DNA of 64,000 nucleotides from NCBI GenBank assembly GCA_000471925.1, contig CP006668.1:2232001-2296000 (forward strand). Reading direction: 5' to 3'. The notes beneath the pieces were generated by a model. It did no database searches. It was given only the letters and a program-made list of their open reading frames with translations, and was not told where the DNA came from. The translations under genes were made by a program, and so were the position numbers. Every line of letters begins with the position of its first letter. Position 1 is the first letter of the stretch. This document shows, one piece after another, positions 17,579-28,610 of the stretch. The stretch comes from Ralstonia pickettii DTP0602 (GTDB lineage: Bacteria > Pseudomonadota > Gammaproteobacteria > Burkholderiales > Burkholderiaceae).

Positions 17579-18205
17579 TTACTTCCCGCCTTTCACCGTC
17601 GTGTACGCCGTGATCAGGTTCCGATAGTCCGGAATATGGTTCGAGAACAGCGTCCCCAGCCCCTCGATATCATTGCGCCAGTCGCGGTGCAGCTCGCACG
17701 CTACGCCGAACCAAGTCATCAGCTGCGCGCCCGCATCGGACATCCGTTGCCAGGCAGAATGGCGCGTGACTTCGTTAAAGGTTCCGGAAGCATCCGTCAC
17801 GACAAACACCTCGAAGCCCTCTTCGATCGCCGCCAACGCCGGGAACGCGACGCACACCTCGGTCACCACGCCGGCGATGATCAGCTGCTTCTTGCCGGTG
17901 GCGCGCACCGCGGCGACAAAGTCCTCGTTGTCCCACGCATTGATCTGGCCCGGGCGCGGGATGAACGGCGCGTCGGGGAACGTCGCCTTCAGCTCGGGCA
18001 CCAGCGGGCCGTTCGGCCCGTCCTCGAAGCTGGTGGTCAGGATGGTCGGCAGCTTGAAGTACTTGGCCAGGTCAGCCAGTGCCAGCACGTTGTTCTTGAA
18101 CTTGTCGGGCTCGATGTCCCGCACCAGCGACAGCAGGCCAGCCTGGTGGTCGACCATCAGGACGGCCGCCTGGCTCTTGTCCAGGCGCTTGTAGGGCTTG
18201 CTCAT
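17579..18205 (-). CDS. ycaC: YcaC-like isochorismatase-family hydrolase
   Basis: This 208-residue protein matches E. coli YcaC along its full length (recalled, not aligned by software). The isochorismatase-fold residues Asp19 (in MVDHQAG) and Cys118 (in TEVCVAF) are in place, together with RPGQINAWDN. The natural substrate of YcaC is not known. A second family member lies 88 nt upstream on the same strand, and a LysR gene is divergent from that one, so the pair is probably one regulated unit. Confidence 0.9.
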   Translation of the reverse strand: MSKPYKRLDKSQAAVLMVDHQAGLLSLVRDIEPDKFKNNVLALADLAKYFKLPTILTTSFEDGPNGPLVPELKATFPDAPFIPRPGQINAWDNEDFVAAVRATGKKQLIIAGVVTEVCVAFPALAAIEEGFEVFVVTDASGTFNEVTRHSAWQRMSDAGAQLMTWFGVACELHRDWRNDIEGLGTLFSNHIPDYRNLITAYTTVKGGK

Positions 18206-18293
18206 GGTGTGCTCCTGTGTAGGGGGGGCGCGAAGGGCATGTTCGTCATGCGGCCGCGCCCTTGGGGATATGTAGTGACTTGCGCGTCAGGCT

Positions 18294-18971
18294 TCAACGC
18301 CGGGAGTCCAGCACTTCATGGTTCTTCTCGACTTCCTGCGCCTTGGTATAGCTTTCGATCAGCAGGCGGTAGGCCGGGAAGATCTGCGTGTAGACCTCGG
18401 CCCATTGCTGTGCGTCGGGGCGGTTCCAGGTCTGCTGCAGTTCGGAGGCGACCGCGGCGGTGTCCATCGGCACCACGCCGGCCTGTACGATGCGCGCCAG
18501 CGTGATTTCCTGCGCCATCTTGGAATACGTGCCCGAGGCATCCACCACCGCGAATACCTTGTAGCCGTCGGCAACCGCGCTGATCGACGGGAATGCCATG
18601 CACACGCTGGTGATGGTGCCGGCAATGATCAGCGTCTTGCGGCCAGTCTCGCGCACCGCGGCGACGAAGTCGGGGTTGTCCCAGGCATTGATCTCGCCCT
18701 TGCGCGCGACATATTTCGCGTGCGGCGCGTTCTCGTGGATTTCGGGGATCAGGGGGCCGTTGGGGCCCTGCGGCACGGACGCCGTGGTGATCACCGGCAG
18801 CTTGCACAGCGTGGCCATCTTGGCCAGCGCGGCGGCTCGGGCGCGCAATTCTGGCATCGGCATGTCGCCCACGGTCTGGAACAGGCCGCTCTGGTGGTCG
18901 ATCAGCAGCATGGCCGTATCGGCGGGGTCCAGGACCGGGCGCTTGCCGTTGAAATTGGCGGGGGTGGTCAT
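18294..18971 (-). CDS. Isochorismatase-family hydrolase, second copy
   Basis: This 225-residue paralogue keeps the family aspartate in LLIDHQSG, the [13 protein letters not shown] segment and the nucleophile cysteine in [10 protein letters not shown]. It shares the YcaC-like layout with the neighbouring gene but is clearly divergent, so it is not a recent duplication. The ATG at 18971 is chosen because AAGGAG is 7 nt upstream; an ATG two codons earlier is only 1 nt from that site. It is divergent from a LysR regulator with 146 bp between. Confidence 0.85.
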   Translation of the reverse strand: MTTPANFNGKRPVLDPADTAMLLIDHQSGLFQTVGDMPMPELRARAAALAKMATLCKLPVITTASVPQGPNGPLIPEIHENAPHAKYVARKGEINAWDNPDFVAAVRETGRKTLIIAGTITSVCMAFPSISAVADGYKVFAVVDASGTYSKMAQEITLARIVQAGVVPMDTAAVASELQQTWNRPDAQQWAEVYTQIFPAYRLLIESYTKAQEVEKNHEVLDSRR

Positions 18972-19117
18972 TCGCATTCTCCTTGGCACGGGTTGGCGAT
19001 CCGTCGGCTCCGGCAGTGCGGGCCGACCGTGGCGAAAGGATAGGTCTTGGCAGAACGCATCGGTAGGCCGGAAAATCGGCCCTCAGCGTCCTACTGGCAG
19101 GACGACAGGAGCTGCCT

Positions 19118-20026
19118 TTGCATCCGGACCTCAATGACCTGTACTACTTTGCGCAGGTGGTCGACTACCAGGGCTTCGCGCCGGCCGGGCGCGTGCTTGG
19201 CATCCCCAAGTCCAAGCTGAGCCGGCGCGTGGCGATGCTGGAGGAGCGGCTGGGCGTGCGGCTGATCCAGCGCTCGACGCGCCGCTTTTCTGTGACCGAG
19301 CTTGGCCAGACCTACTACGCGCACTGCAAGGCGATGCTGGTGGAAGCGGAGGCGGCGGAAAGCGCTATCGAGCGCACGCGCGCAGAACCCAGCGGGCTGG
19401 TGCGCATGACGTGTCCGGTGGCACTGCTGCATGCGCGCGTGGGCGACATGATCGCGGACTTCATGGCCGCCAACCCCAAGGTCACGGTGCACCTGGAGGC
19501 CACCAACCGCCGCGTCGACGTAGTCGCCGAAGGCGTGGACCTGGCGATCCGCGTACGCGTGCCGCCACTGGAAGACAGCGACCTGGTAATGCGCGTGCTG
19601 GCCGAACGCGCCTGGTGCATCGTCGCCAGCCCGTCATTGATGGCGGGCCACGGCCCGCTGGTGGCGCCAGCGGACCTGAATGCGCTGCCCACGCTGGACC
19701 TGGGTCCGCCGCGCGCAGCGCACGCCTGGGCCCTGCACGGGCCCGACAGCGCCAGTTTCGAGCTGCACCACAAGCCGCGGCTGGTCACGGACGACATGAT
19801 TATGCTGCGCGCGGCCGCCGTTGCCGGTGCCGGCATCGTGCAGCTGCCGACGATGATGGTGACCGAGGAATTGCGTACCGGCCGGCTGGTGAAGATCCTG
19901 CCGGCGTGGTCGGCCAAGGGCGGCATGATCCACGCCGTGTTCCCGTCGCGCCGCGGGCTGTTGCCGTCGGTGCGCGAGTTGATCGATTTCCTGACACTGC
20001 GCTTTGCGCAGATCCGCGAAGACTGA
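19118..20026 (+). CDS. LysR-family transcriptional regulator
   Basis: This 302-residue regulator has an N-terminal winged helix (about residues 3-62, DLYYFAQVVDYQGFAPAGRVLG then SKLSRRVAMLEERLGVRLIQRSTRR) and a periplasmic-binding-protein-like effector domain. The start is TTG at 19118 with AGGAG 7 nt before. It is divergent from the isochorismatase-like gene, the common arrangement for a LysR protein and its target. The inducer is unknown. Confidence 0.9.
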   Translation: MHPDLNDLYYFAQVVDYQGFAPAGRVLGIPKSKLSRRVAMLEERLGVRLIQRSTRRFSVTELGQTYYAHCKAMLVEAEAAESAIERTRAEPSGLVRMTCPVALLHARVGDMIADFMAANPKVTVHLEATNRRVDVVAEGVDLAIRVRVPPLEDSDLVMRVLAERAWCIVASPSLMAGHGPLVAPADLNALPTLDLGPPRAAHAWALHGPDSASFELHHKPRLVTDDMIMLRAAAVAGAGIVQLPTMMVTEELRTGRLVKILPAWSAKGGMIHAVFPSRRGLLPSVRELIDFLTLRFAQIRED

Positions 20027-20470
20027 GCCGCACACCGCGCGCCACTACCAGGCGCATCGCCCGTCACACCGGCAGGAAAGCGCCATACGTGGTATCATCG
20101 GCCTTCCTCCGCACGGATCGGCAGCACGCCCGACACCGTTGCGTCAGCCGCGGAACACCCCAACAAGACATACAGCCGCGGCAAATCGGGGAAGTACACC
20201 CGATACTTCACGGGCCGGATCGACGACACGATTCACGATTGGCCCATCACCCTTTCCGACCGGCGGCACGTCCGCTCCGCAACGATCGCGCCTGTACCTG
20301 GCGTATCGGCTTGCGCAGGCATGGTCCACTTCACGCCAGATTCCCCGCCTGCGCCTCGCGCCGGCCCCGACGCTGGCCCACAGCAACGGCGAACGGTCGC
20401 CATCCTGCGCCGCATGCATCGCACCGATGCACCGCGCCGCTCGCGGCCGCGCCCATGAACAGGCATCACA
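20027..20470. other. Intergenic stretch without a supported gene
   Basis: These 444 bp lie between the LysR gene and a small plus-strand gene. Open frames here have no ribosome sites or recognisable products. The region could hold the promoter and a long 5' leader for the downstream small genes; no clear hairpin-plus-T-run or riboswitch was recognised. Confidence 0.4.
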
Positions 20471-20725
20471 TTGAAGCAAAGCAACCATAACCTCAGCCAC
20501 GGCCATCACCACGGCCACGGCCCGTACACCGTTTCCGTCTATCCCATCCAGCAGGAACCGGGCCTCTGGTTCGCGACCTACATGATCGCGGAGTACCGCA
20601 ACGGCGCCGAGCGCATCGTCGCCAACGTGGCCATGCGCCACGACACGCACCGCTCCGAGGCGCGCGCCAGGCAGGCCGCGCAGCATGCCGGCGAAAGCGC
20701 CGCGGCACGCCTGCGCCAGCAATAA
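20471..20725 (+). CDS. Small unknown protein with His-rich N-terminus
   Basis: This 84-residue protein begins with a His/Gly-rich tail (HGHHHGHG) followed by [24 protein letters not shown], which reads like a small beta-strand-rich domain, and a charged helical C-terminus. The only reasonable start is TTG at 20471; no strong ribosome site is visible, so the start is uncertain. It precedes an IF-1 paralogue by 71 nt. No function can be assigned; the His cluster could bind metal. Confidence 0.55.
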   Translation: MKQSNHNLSHGHHHGHGPYTVSVYPIQQEPGLWFATYMIAEYRNGAERIVANVAMRHDTHRSEARARQAAQHAGESAAARLRQQ

Positions 20726-20796
20726 ACGCATACATCGGCCTGCAAGGCCTCACAACAGCGCGCGCCGTGGCGGCGCGGCTACAGCAAGGAGCCTCC

Positions 20797-21018
20797 TTGG
20801 CAAAAGAAGAACTGGTGGAATTTGGCGGCAAGGTATCCGAAGTCCTGCCTGACAACCGTTTTCGCGTGATCCTGGAAAACGGCTTCGAGGTGTGGGCGTA
20901 CTCGTCCGGGCGCCTGAAGAAAAACCGCATCCGCGTGCTCGCGGGCGACCGTGTCACGCTGGAGATGTCGCCGTACGACCTCACCAAGGGACGCATCAAC
21001 TACCGGCACAAGTCGTAG
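20797..21018 (+). CDS. infA: Translation initiation factor IF-1 paralogue
   Basis: This 73-residue OB-fold protein is IF-1-like (start [23 protein letters not shown], end [15 protein letters not shown]) but differs from the canonical betaproteobacterial IF-1 of the ribosomal operon, with [19 protein letters not shown] in the middle. Burkholderiales commonly carry such a second, stand-alone copy near cold-shock genes. A TTG start at 20797 with AAGGAG 5 nt upstream gives the family length; an upstream GTG would add ten unrelated residues. Confidence 0.88.
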   Translation: MAKEELVEFGGKVSEVLPDNRFRVILENGFEVWAYSSGRLKKNRIRVLAGDRVTLEMSPYDLTKGRINYRHKS

Positions 21019-21098
21019 TTCACGCGTCCTCTCGTCATGGCATGCGCCCCGCCGGCGCGTGCCGTCCCGCAACGATTCATCGCAAAGGAGAACCGATC

Positions 21099-21353
21099 AT
21101 GTCCGTCATTGAAGAATGGGAAGCCGTGCACCTGACGCCGGAAGGCTGGCAGGCAGGCAGCTACCGGCATGCGCCGTGGCAGGCAGTAGACGTCGCGCCG
21201 CCCGCATCGGGCGTGCTGACCGTGAGGCGTCACGTGACGGCCACCTATTGCGGACCGTCGCGCGCGGTGGAAGAACGCACGCCTGAAATTACCGACATGG
21301 CGCTGATCGAAGCGCTGCTGGAGCGCCACGGCGCCCCGGTCTTCGGCATCTGA
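21099..21353 (+). CDS. Small unknown protein
   Basis: This 84-residue protein starts MSVIEEWEAVHLTPEGWQ behind a good AAGGAG (7 nt from the ATG). The composition is soluble, with alternating hydrophobic residues suggesting beta strands and a C-terminal helix (DMALIEALLERHG). It lies 80 nt after the IF-1 paralogue on the same strand and may be cotranscribed. No family is recognised. Confidence 0.65.
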   Translation: MSVIEEWEAVHLTPEGWQAGSYRHAPWQAVDVAPPASGVLTVRRHVTATYCGPSRAVEERTPEITDMALIEALLERHGAPVFGI

Positions 21354-21402
21354 ACCCTGGGTTCAGCGCGTTTGGGTTGGCGAGGCCGCTGCGGCCTGCG
21401 CC

Positions 21403-21777
21403 TCAGCCAAGCACGCGCACATGCGGCCGGGCCGTCCTGAGCCCCGCGCCGACCGTCCTCAGCTCGCCGTCCCACGGCTCGGCGGCGAGGTCCAGCACAT
21501 AGTCGCCCTCGCGCGCCTTGTCGTGCAGCTGGTCGCGCACCACCTGGCCGATGGCCAGCCGGCACAGCGCCTCGCCACTGGCAGCTAGCTGGCCCTGCAA
21601 TGCTCCCGCCTCGGCCAGCACGCCGAACGAACGCCGCCCTATCCCCACGAAGCTGGTGAACAATACCCCGGTGGGGCGCTCCGCATCGATAAAGCACACC
21701 GCAACGTGATAGGTGATGCCTTTGCCCTCGCCGGGCAGGGTGCACAGAAAACCGGATGATCCCGAACGCATGTCCAT
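21403..21777 (-). CDS. Unknown protein, 124 residues
   Basis: The ATG at 21777 has AAGGAG 7 nt upstream and the frame is open for 124 residues with sensible composition. The sequence suggests a mixed alpha/beta soluble protein (GKGITYHVAVCFIDAERPTGVLF near the start, DYVLDLAAEPWDGE near the end). No family is recognised. It is downstream of two related small minus-strand genes, perhaps in one transcript. Confidence 0.6.
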   Translation of the reverse strand: MDMRSGSSGFLCTLPGEGKGITYHVAVCFIDAERPTGVLFTSFVGIGRRSFGVLAEAGALQGQLAASGEALCRLAIGQVVRDQLHDKAREGDYVLDLAAEPWDGELRTVGAGLRTARPHVRVLG

Positions 21778-21842
21778 GAATGGACTCCTTGCAGTCTGAC
21801 GGATGGCTGGTTGCCGCCAGGCGGCATGTTTGGTACGGCGCG

Positions 21843-22169
21843 CTAGAGCGACGTCACGGATTCACCCGCGACCAGTCCGTTGATGATGTCTTCCCCGAAC
21901 CGCAGCGCGCCGCGCCGTGCGGAGCCGATATTCTCCCAACGCGATTCGGCCATCGGGAACACGCGCGCATGGTCGCTGCCCGGCCGGTAGCCTTCGCGGC
22001 AGATCACGATCGAGGCAAGGAAGCTGGTGTCGGGCCTGGTGCGCGGCCAAGCCTGCTCGGGCCGGTGGCGGTAGACCAGGGGATAGAGATCGAAACCCTT
22101 GTAACTGGCAAAAGGCGTACTGCCAGGCAGGTTGTTGCCGGGACTGCGGCTCGGACTGCTGTCGCTCAC
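21843..22169 (-). CDS. Small unknown protein, tandem paralogue A
   Basis: This 108-residue protein contains YKGFDLYPLVYRHRPEQAWP and ends ARRGALRFGEDIINGLVAGES. Both segments recur in the next gene (22275-22577), so the two are tandem paralogues. A GTG start at 22169 is chosen because GGAG lies 5 nt upstream; longer frames lack a ribosome site. The aromatic, short-strand pattern suggests a compact beta domain. No known family is recognised. Confidence 0.65.
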   Translation of the reverse strand: MSDSSPSRSPGNNLPGSTPFASYKGFDLYPLVYRHRPEQAWPRTRPDTSFLASIVICREGYRPGSDHARVFPMAESRWENIGSARRGALRFGEDIINGLVAGESVTSL

Positions 22170-22274
22170 GGCGGCTCCATGCGGCATCGTGCCGCGTTGG
22201 TGGAAAAGGTTGCTGCAATCGCGCGGAAAGTCGCGCAATGTCGCAGATAGGGGGCGCCAGGGCGTGACAGACGC

Positions 22275-22577
22275 TCAGGACGTCATCGGCATGCCGGGCG
22301 AAGCTATCGACATCCCCGGCACCGTGCCGTTGATGATGGCTTCGGCATAGCGCAGCGCACCGCGGCGCGCTCCACCGACGTTGTCCCAGGGCGCGGCCTC
22401 CAGGCGGAACGTGCGCGCCTGCCCGCCTTCGGGCGATTCGCCCTCCAGGCAGATCACCACCGCGGCATCGAACGAGCGGTCGGGCCGCGGCTCGGGCCAT
22501 ACGCGCGTGACGGCATGCTTGTACACCAGGGGATAAAGGTCATATCCCTTGTAAGTCGCAGCTGGATAGATATCCAT
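22275..22577 (-). CDS. Small unknown protein, tandem paralogue B
   Basis: This 100-residue protein aligns with the downstream gene: YKGYDLYPLVYKHAVTRVWP and ARRGALRYAEAIINGTVPGMS match its motifs. The ATG at 22577 is preceded by GGAGG with 5 nt spacing. The two copies are 105 bp apart in the same direction. The function is unknown; the neighbourhood includes cold-shock and translation-related genes. Confidence 0.7.
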   Translation of the reverse strand: MDIYPAATYKGYDLYPLVYKHAVTRVWPEPRPDRSFDAAVVICLEGESPEGGQARTFRLEAAPWDNVGGARRGALRYAEAIINGTVPGMSIASPGMPMTS

Positions 22578-22690
22578 GGCAGCCTCCGCCGTTTTGGTGG
22601 TGTTGCCCCCACTCTACGCTTGTTGCCGGGCCCGCAGTGGCTTTATTTCACTATCGCGGGAAATGGCGGCAAATGGCGGGAACAGAAAGA

Positions 22691-22718
22691 AAAAAGCTCC
22701 GCCTAAGCGGAGCTTTTT
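22691..22718. terminator. Bidirectional intrinsic terminator downstream of cspA
   Basis: AAAAAGCTCCGC (22691-22702) and GCGGAGCTTTTT (22707-22718) form a 12 bp stem with loop CTAA and runs of A and T on either side. It can terminate the minus-strand cspA transcript and, in the other direction, anything reading rightward. Confidence 0.9.
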
Positions 22719-22761
22719 CTCATCGCACTGGCGCCGTGGCGCTCAGTTCAGGCGGTAAGAC

Positions 22762-22965
22762 TCAGATCGGCTCGATCTTGGTCGCGGCCGGGCCCTTCTG
22801 GCCGACGCCGGCGACGTAGCGAACCTTCTGGCCTTCTTGCAGCGACTTGAAGCCGCTGCCTTGAATTTCGGAGAAGTGCGCGAACAGGTCGTTGCCACCT
22901 GCGTCAGGGGTAATGAAGCCAAAACCCTTCGAATCGTTAAACCACTTTACGGTACCGGTTTCCAT
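22762..22965 (-). CDS. cspA: Cold-shock protein, CspA family
   Basis: This 67-residue single cold-shock domain has the RNA-binding motifs [12 protein letters not shown] (RNP1) and LFAHFSEI (RNP2). Such proteins bind single-stranded RNA and act as RNA chaperones. The ATG at 22965 is preceded by AGGAA; about 150 bp upstream form a probable long 5' leader, as in other csp genes. A strong terminator follows its stop. Confidence 0.95.
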   Translation of the reverse strand: METGTVKWFNDSKGFGFITPDAGGNDLFAHFSEIQGSGFKSLQEGQKVRYVAGVGQKGPAATKIEPI

Positions 22966-23292
22966 GTTGGATTCCTCAATAATTTTTTCTCACCTGGCAA
23001 AAGCGCCGGCAAGGCATGACGATCAAGGAAGACACAAGGAGAATAAGTGGCGCCGTGTGGGCAAGCACCTGGACTTCTAGGTTGCTGCTTGAAAGATCCT
23101 GCACCCAACCTTATACAGGTGCCCCACCCTGATGTCAACGAACTTGGCCCGATTGGCCAAAAATCAATGCGGAATGTGCGGGTTGCGGGTCCCACCAGCG
23201 CACCGGTGCCGACGCGCGCCGCACATCCGGCTTGCAGGGCGTGCGGCATGCGCGCGCGTGCTACAGTGGCCCATCACACGGACCAGACACGG

Positions 23293-23535
23293 ATGACACT
23301 CTGCACTGCCTGCCAGGCCATCGAACTTCACCTGCGCGGCGCCCCCGGGCACGCTGCCTTGCGCATCACCGATACCCAGCGCATCAAGCCGCCGGGCAAG
23401 GCCGCGGTCACCATCAGCACCTTCGTGTGCCAGGACTGCGGCACGCTATGGACCTATCGCGACCAGAAGACGGGCCCCGAACAGGGCTGGCAGGTAGTTG
23501 GCGAAGCTGAACCACCGCCGTCGGCACCGCAATAA
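23293..23535 (+). CDS. Small zinc-ribbon-like protein
   Basis: This 80-residue protein has two cysteine pairs, LCTACQAI near the N-terminus and VCQDCGTLW near residue 50, spaced as in a zinc ribbon. The rest is polar and ends in a proline-rich tail. The ATG at 23293 has only a weak ribosome site. It is divergent from cspA. The function is unknown; nucleic acid binding is possible but not shown. Confidence 0.6.
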   Translation: MTLCTACQAIELHLRGAPGHAALRITDTQRIKPPGKAAVTISTFVCQDCGTLWTYRDQKTGPEQGWQVVGEAEPPPSAPQ

Positions 23536-23538
23536 AAA

Positions 23539-23608
23539 ACCCCGGGCCCCACCATCGCCTGCCTGCCGGATCAACCAGCATGGCATGGCTCAGGCATGGG
23601 CCCGGGGT
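23539..23608. terminator. Long inverted repeat between convergent genes
   Basis: ACCCCGGGCCC (23539-23549) is exactly complementary to GGGCCCGGGGT (23598-23608), with a 48 nt spacer. It lies between the zinc-ribbon gene and icd, which end toward each other, and has A-rich sequence on its left side, so it may terminate icd transcription. Confidence 0.6.
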
Positions 23609-23643
23609 CGTGATCAGCCAGCCCGCGACGCGGGCCGGACCAA

Positions 23644-25881
<2,238 letters not shown>

Positions 25882-26288
25882 TGCTTCTCTCAGATCCTCG
25901 AACGGGTGGTGGGACATCCGCCTGCTGGGTCACAGCGGGGCAGCAAAAATAGAATTTTGCCTCAGTTTCCTTTCGCGAGACGGAAAACCACTGGATTTTG
26001 CGCGGCAATCGTTCAGAAAATCGGCCGGCTGTTCGCGTACTGGCACGGTCGTTCGCTAATTGCACCGCTACGGTGCCTTCGGGGACGCGTTATCGCGCCC
26101 CGGCATGGCGCGTGCGCCCCACAGATCACAGACTTGTCAAACTTCAACGCCAAGGAGACACAATGTCTCGACATTTGCCGCTGGTCCCCGTGGCCTTCGG
26201 GGGAGCCTGGCCCCCGCCCCTCGCCAATACATAGACATAGCTGAGGGGAGAAACAAGGCGGCGCTGATGCGCCACCGCCCTCTCGGCC
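25882..26288. other. Intergenic region with one possible micro-ORF
   Basis: Between icd and the chemoreceptor gene there are about 400 bp without a normal gene. It contains the icd promoter region and a short frame at 26163-26234 listed separately. GC drops around 25930-26060 compared with the neighbouring genes. Confidence 0.5.
26163..26234 (+). CDS. Possible 23-residue micro-ORF with strong ribosome site
   Basis: ATG at 26163 follows AAGGAG with 5 nt spacing and opens a frame of 23 codons, MSRHLPLVPVAFGGAWPPP onward, ending in TAG. The peptide is Pro-rich and the codons overlap a GC-rich hairpin (CCCCGTGG to CCCCCGCCCC). It has no obvious downstream gene in the same direction, so a leader-peptide role is not supported. 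It may be a real small protein or chance. Confidence 0.3.
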   Translation: MSRHLPLVPVAFGGAWPPPLANT

Positions 26289-27830
26289 TCAGGCGGCCAG
26301 CCTGAACGTCGACACCGCTTCCTTCAGACGCTGCGCCTGCTCCTCCAGCGAGCCGGCCGCCGCGGCGGCCTCTTCCACCAACGCGGCGTTCTGCTGCGTG
26401 GCGGTGTCCATCTGCGTGACGGCCTGATTGACTTGCTCGATCCCGGCACTCTGCTCCGCCGACGCCGCGCTGATTTCGCCCATGATGTCGGTCACTCGCT
26501 TGACCGCAGCGACGATCTCTTCCATGGTCTGCCCCGACTGCGTCACCAGCATGGAGCCCTTCTCGACGCGATCCACCGAATCCCCGATCAGCGCCTTGAT
26601 CTCCTTCGCGGCAGTAGCGCTGCGCTGCGCCAGGCTCCGCACCTCGCCCGCCACCACGGCAAAACCACGCCCCTGCTCGCCGGCACGCGCGGCTTCCACC
26701 GCGGCGTTCAGTGCCAGGATATTGGTCTGGAAGGCAATGCCCTCGATCACGGCAATGATGTCGACCACCTTCTTCGACGCGCCGTTGATCTCTTCCATGG
26801 TGTCGGCCACCTTGCCCGCGACCTCGCCGCCCTTCTCGGCGATGTCGGAGGCATTGACCGCCAGCGTGCTGGCCTGGCGCGCGTTGTCCGCGTTCTGGCG
26901 CACGATGCTGGTCAGCTCTTCCATGCTGGCCGCGGTCTGCTGCAGCGACGAGGCCTGTTCCTCCGTGCGCTGCGACAGGTCGGTGTTGCCGGCCGCGATC
27001 TGGCTGGTGCCGGAGACGATCGACTCGGTGCCGGCGCGCACCTGGCGCACGATGCGCAGGATATTGGCGTTCATGTCCGCCAGCGCCTGCAGCAACTGGC
27101 CGGTCTCGTCGCGGCTATCCACATCGATGCGGCTGGTCAGGTCGCCCGATGCCACGGTGCGCGCCACGGCCACCGCGCGATGCAGCGGGCGCGTGATGCC
27201 GATGGTCAGCCAGACCGAAAATGCGATGCCGATGGCCAGCACCACCGCGCCAACCCCGATCAGGCTGTTGCGCGAGTTGACGTAGATGCCGTTGATCTCG
27301 CGCGCGGTGGCGTCGATGCTGGCGCGCTGGATGTCGAGCAGCTTCTGGATCTCGGCCAGGTAGGCGTCGCCCGCGGGCACGAACTCGTTCTCCAGCACCT
27401 GGTTGGCCTCTTCGGTCAGGCCTTCCTGCTTGAGCCTGGTGATCTTGTCGCGGCCGTTGTTGTACGGGTCGCGCACGCTGAAGATCTTCTGGAACGCGGC
27501 CTTCTCTTCTTCCGAGCTGAGCAGCAGCTTTATCTTGTCGCGCAGCGCGGCAATGCCTTCGATCGACGCCTTGGTCTCGGCGGCGAAGAATGCGCCCAGC
27601 GACGGGTCGGCGCTGCGCGCCACCGCCGTGGTGCGGCGCACGCTGGTGTGCATGAGCCGGTACCAGTCGCTGACCAGCCGCTCCTTGGTCAGCGGCTGCT
27701 GCATCATCGCGTGGGTGCGTTCAGCCACCTGTTGCAGGCGCATCATGCCGAATACCGTCATGAGCGCCGAAAGCAGCAATACCACCCCAAAGCCGATGCC
27801 GAGGCGGACCCCGATGCCTAGATTCTTCAT
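26289..27830 (-). CDS. Methyl-accepting chemotaxis protein
   Basis: This 513-residue transmembrane chemoreceptor has a first membrane segment at about residues 10-30, a four-helix-bundle periplasmic sensor domain, a second segment at about 190-212, a HAMP domain and a cytoplasmic signalling domain. The hairpin tip reads [30 protein letters not shown] split over the conserved core (E-Q-G-R-G-F visible). It signals to CheA/CheW at the pole. The ligand is unknown. The ATG at 27830 is used because it begins the membrane segment. Confidence 0.95.
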   Translation of the reverse strand: MKNLGIGVRLGIGFGVVLLLSALMTVFGMMRLQQVAERTHAMMQQPLTKERLVSDWYRLMHTSVRRTTAVARSADPSLGAFFAAETKASIEGIAALRDKIKLLLSSEEEKAAFQKIFSVRDPYNNGRDKITRLKQEGLTEEANQVLENEFVPAGDAYLAEIQKLLDIQRASIDATAREINGIYVNSRNSLIGVGAVVLAIGIAFSVWLTIGITRPLHRAVAVARTVASGDLTSRIDVDSRDETGQLLQALADMNANILRIVRQVRAGTESIVSGTSQIAAGNTDLSQRTEEQASSLQQTAASMEELTSIVRQNADNARQASTLAVNASDIAEKGGEVAGKVADTMEEINGASKKVVDIIAVIEGIAFQTNILALNAAVEAARAGEQGRGFAVVAGEVRSLAQRSATAAKEIKALIGDSVDRVEKGSMLVTQSGQTMEEIVAAVKRVTDIMGEISAASAEQSAGIEQVNQAVTQMDTATQQNAALVEEAAAAAGSLEEQAQRLKEAVSTFRLAA

Positions 27831-28121
27831 TTTTTCTACCTGATTAGGACTGTTTACGGCGAGGTGCCGGCCCGGGACCATCGCTCGGCGCGGCATTCTT
27901 CGCTCTCATCGTCCGCTGGCGGGCCGGGTCGGCTACGCACGTGCGGGCTATGGATGCCAACGGCGTGGGGCAGCGAAACTTTAGGGTCTTCCTCGATTGA
28001 CGGCTAGAAGTGTGCGGATACCGGTTATAGTGGAGTGAAACCGGCCCAGGCCAGGTGGCGCAACGCTTCGCGGCGCCCCGCCCTGCCACCCTGTCCGCCT
28101 TTCCACCCGAGGAGATCCAGC

Positions 28122-28553
28122 ATGGCCACGCCCCCCAATCCTTTTGCAGATTTCACCAAGATGATGGAACAGTTCCGCCTGCCAGGCGTGGACATGAGCG
28201 CCGTGATCGAAGCACGCCGCAAGGACATCGAGGCCCTGACCGAGGCCAACAAGCTGGCCTACGAGGGCATCCAGGCGGTGATGCAGAAGCAGCAGGAGAT
28301 CTTTACCAAGACCATGCAGCAGCTGCAGGCCGCGGCGCAGCAATACACCACGGCCGGCAACCCGGCCGAGGCCATGGCCAAGCACAGCGAACTGGTGCAG
28401 CAGACGCTGCACCAGGCGTTCGAGAACATGCGCGAGCTGGCCGAGACGGCGCAGAAGGCACAGGCCGAAGCGCTCACCGTGATCGGCAAGCGCGCTGAGC
28501 AGAACGTGAAGGAGGCGGGCGCGCTGTTCCAGCCGCCCAAATCGAAAGGCTAA
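28122..28553 (+). CDS. Phasin-family polyhydroxyalkanoate granule protein
   Basis: This 143-residue protein is mostly helical and matches the phasin family, which coats polyhydroxyalkanoate granules. It begins MATPPNPFADFTKMMEQFRLPG and carries a long amphipathic helical section with MQKQQEIFTKTMQQLQAAAQQY. The ATG at 28122 follows GAGGAG with 6 nt spacing. Presence of a phasin suits a PHB-forming Cupriavidus-like host. Which of the several phasins of such genomes it equals is not decided. Confidence 0.85.
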   Translation: MATPPNPFADFTKMMEQFRLPGVDMSAVIEARRKDIEALTEANKLAYEGIQAVMQKQQEIFTKTMQQLQAAAQQYTTAGNPAEAMAKHSELVQQTLHQAFENMRELAETAQKAQAEALTVIGKRAEQNVKEAGALFQPPKSKG

Positions 28554-28610
28554 CGATCGCAACCGCTGACGCGGGAGACGGCTGACGCTGAACGGCCCAC
28601 CGGCGGTCGT

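Noticed and set aside
20004..20474. 156-residue plus-strand frame before the His-rich small gene
   Set aside because: It starts inside the LysR gene, is very rich in Arg, Pro and Ser, and has no ribosome site.
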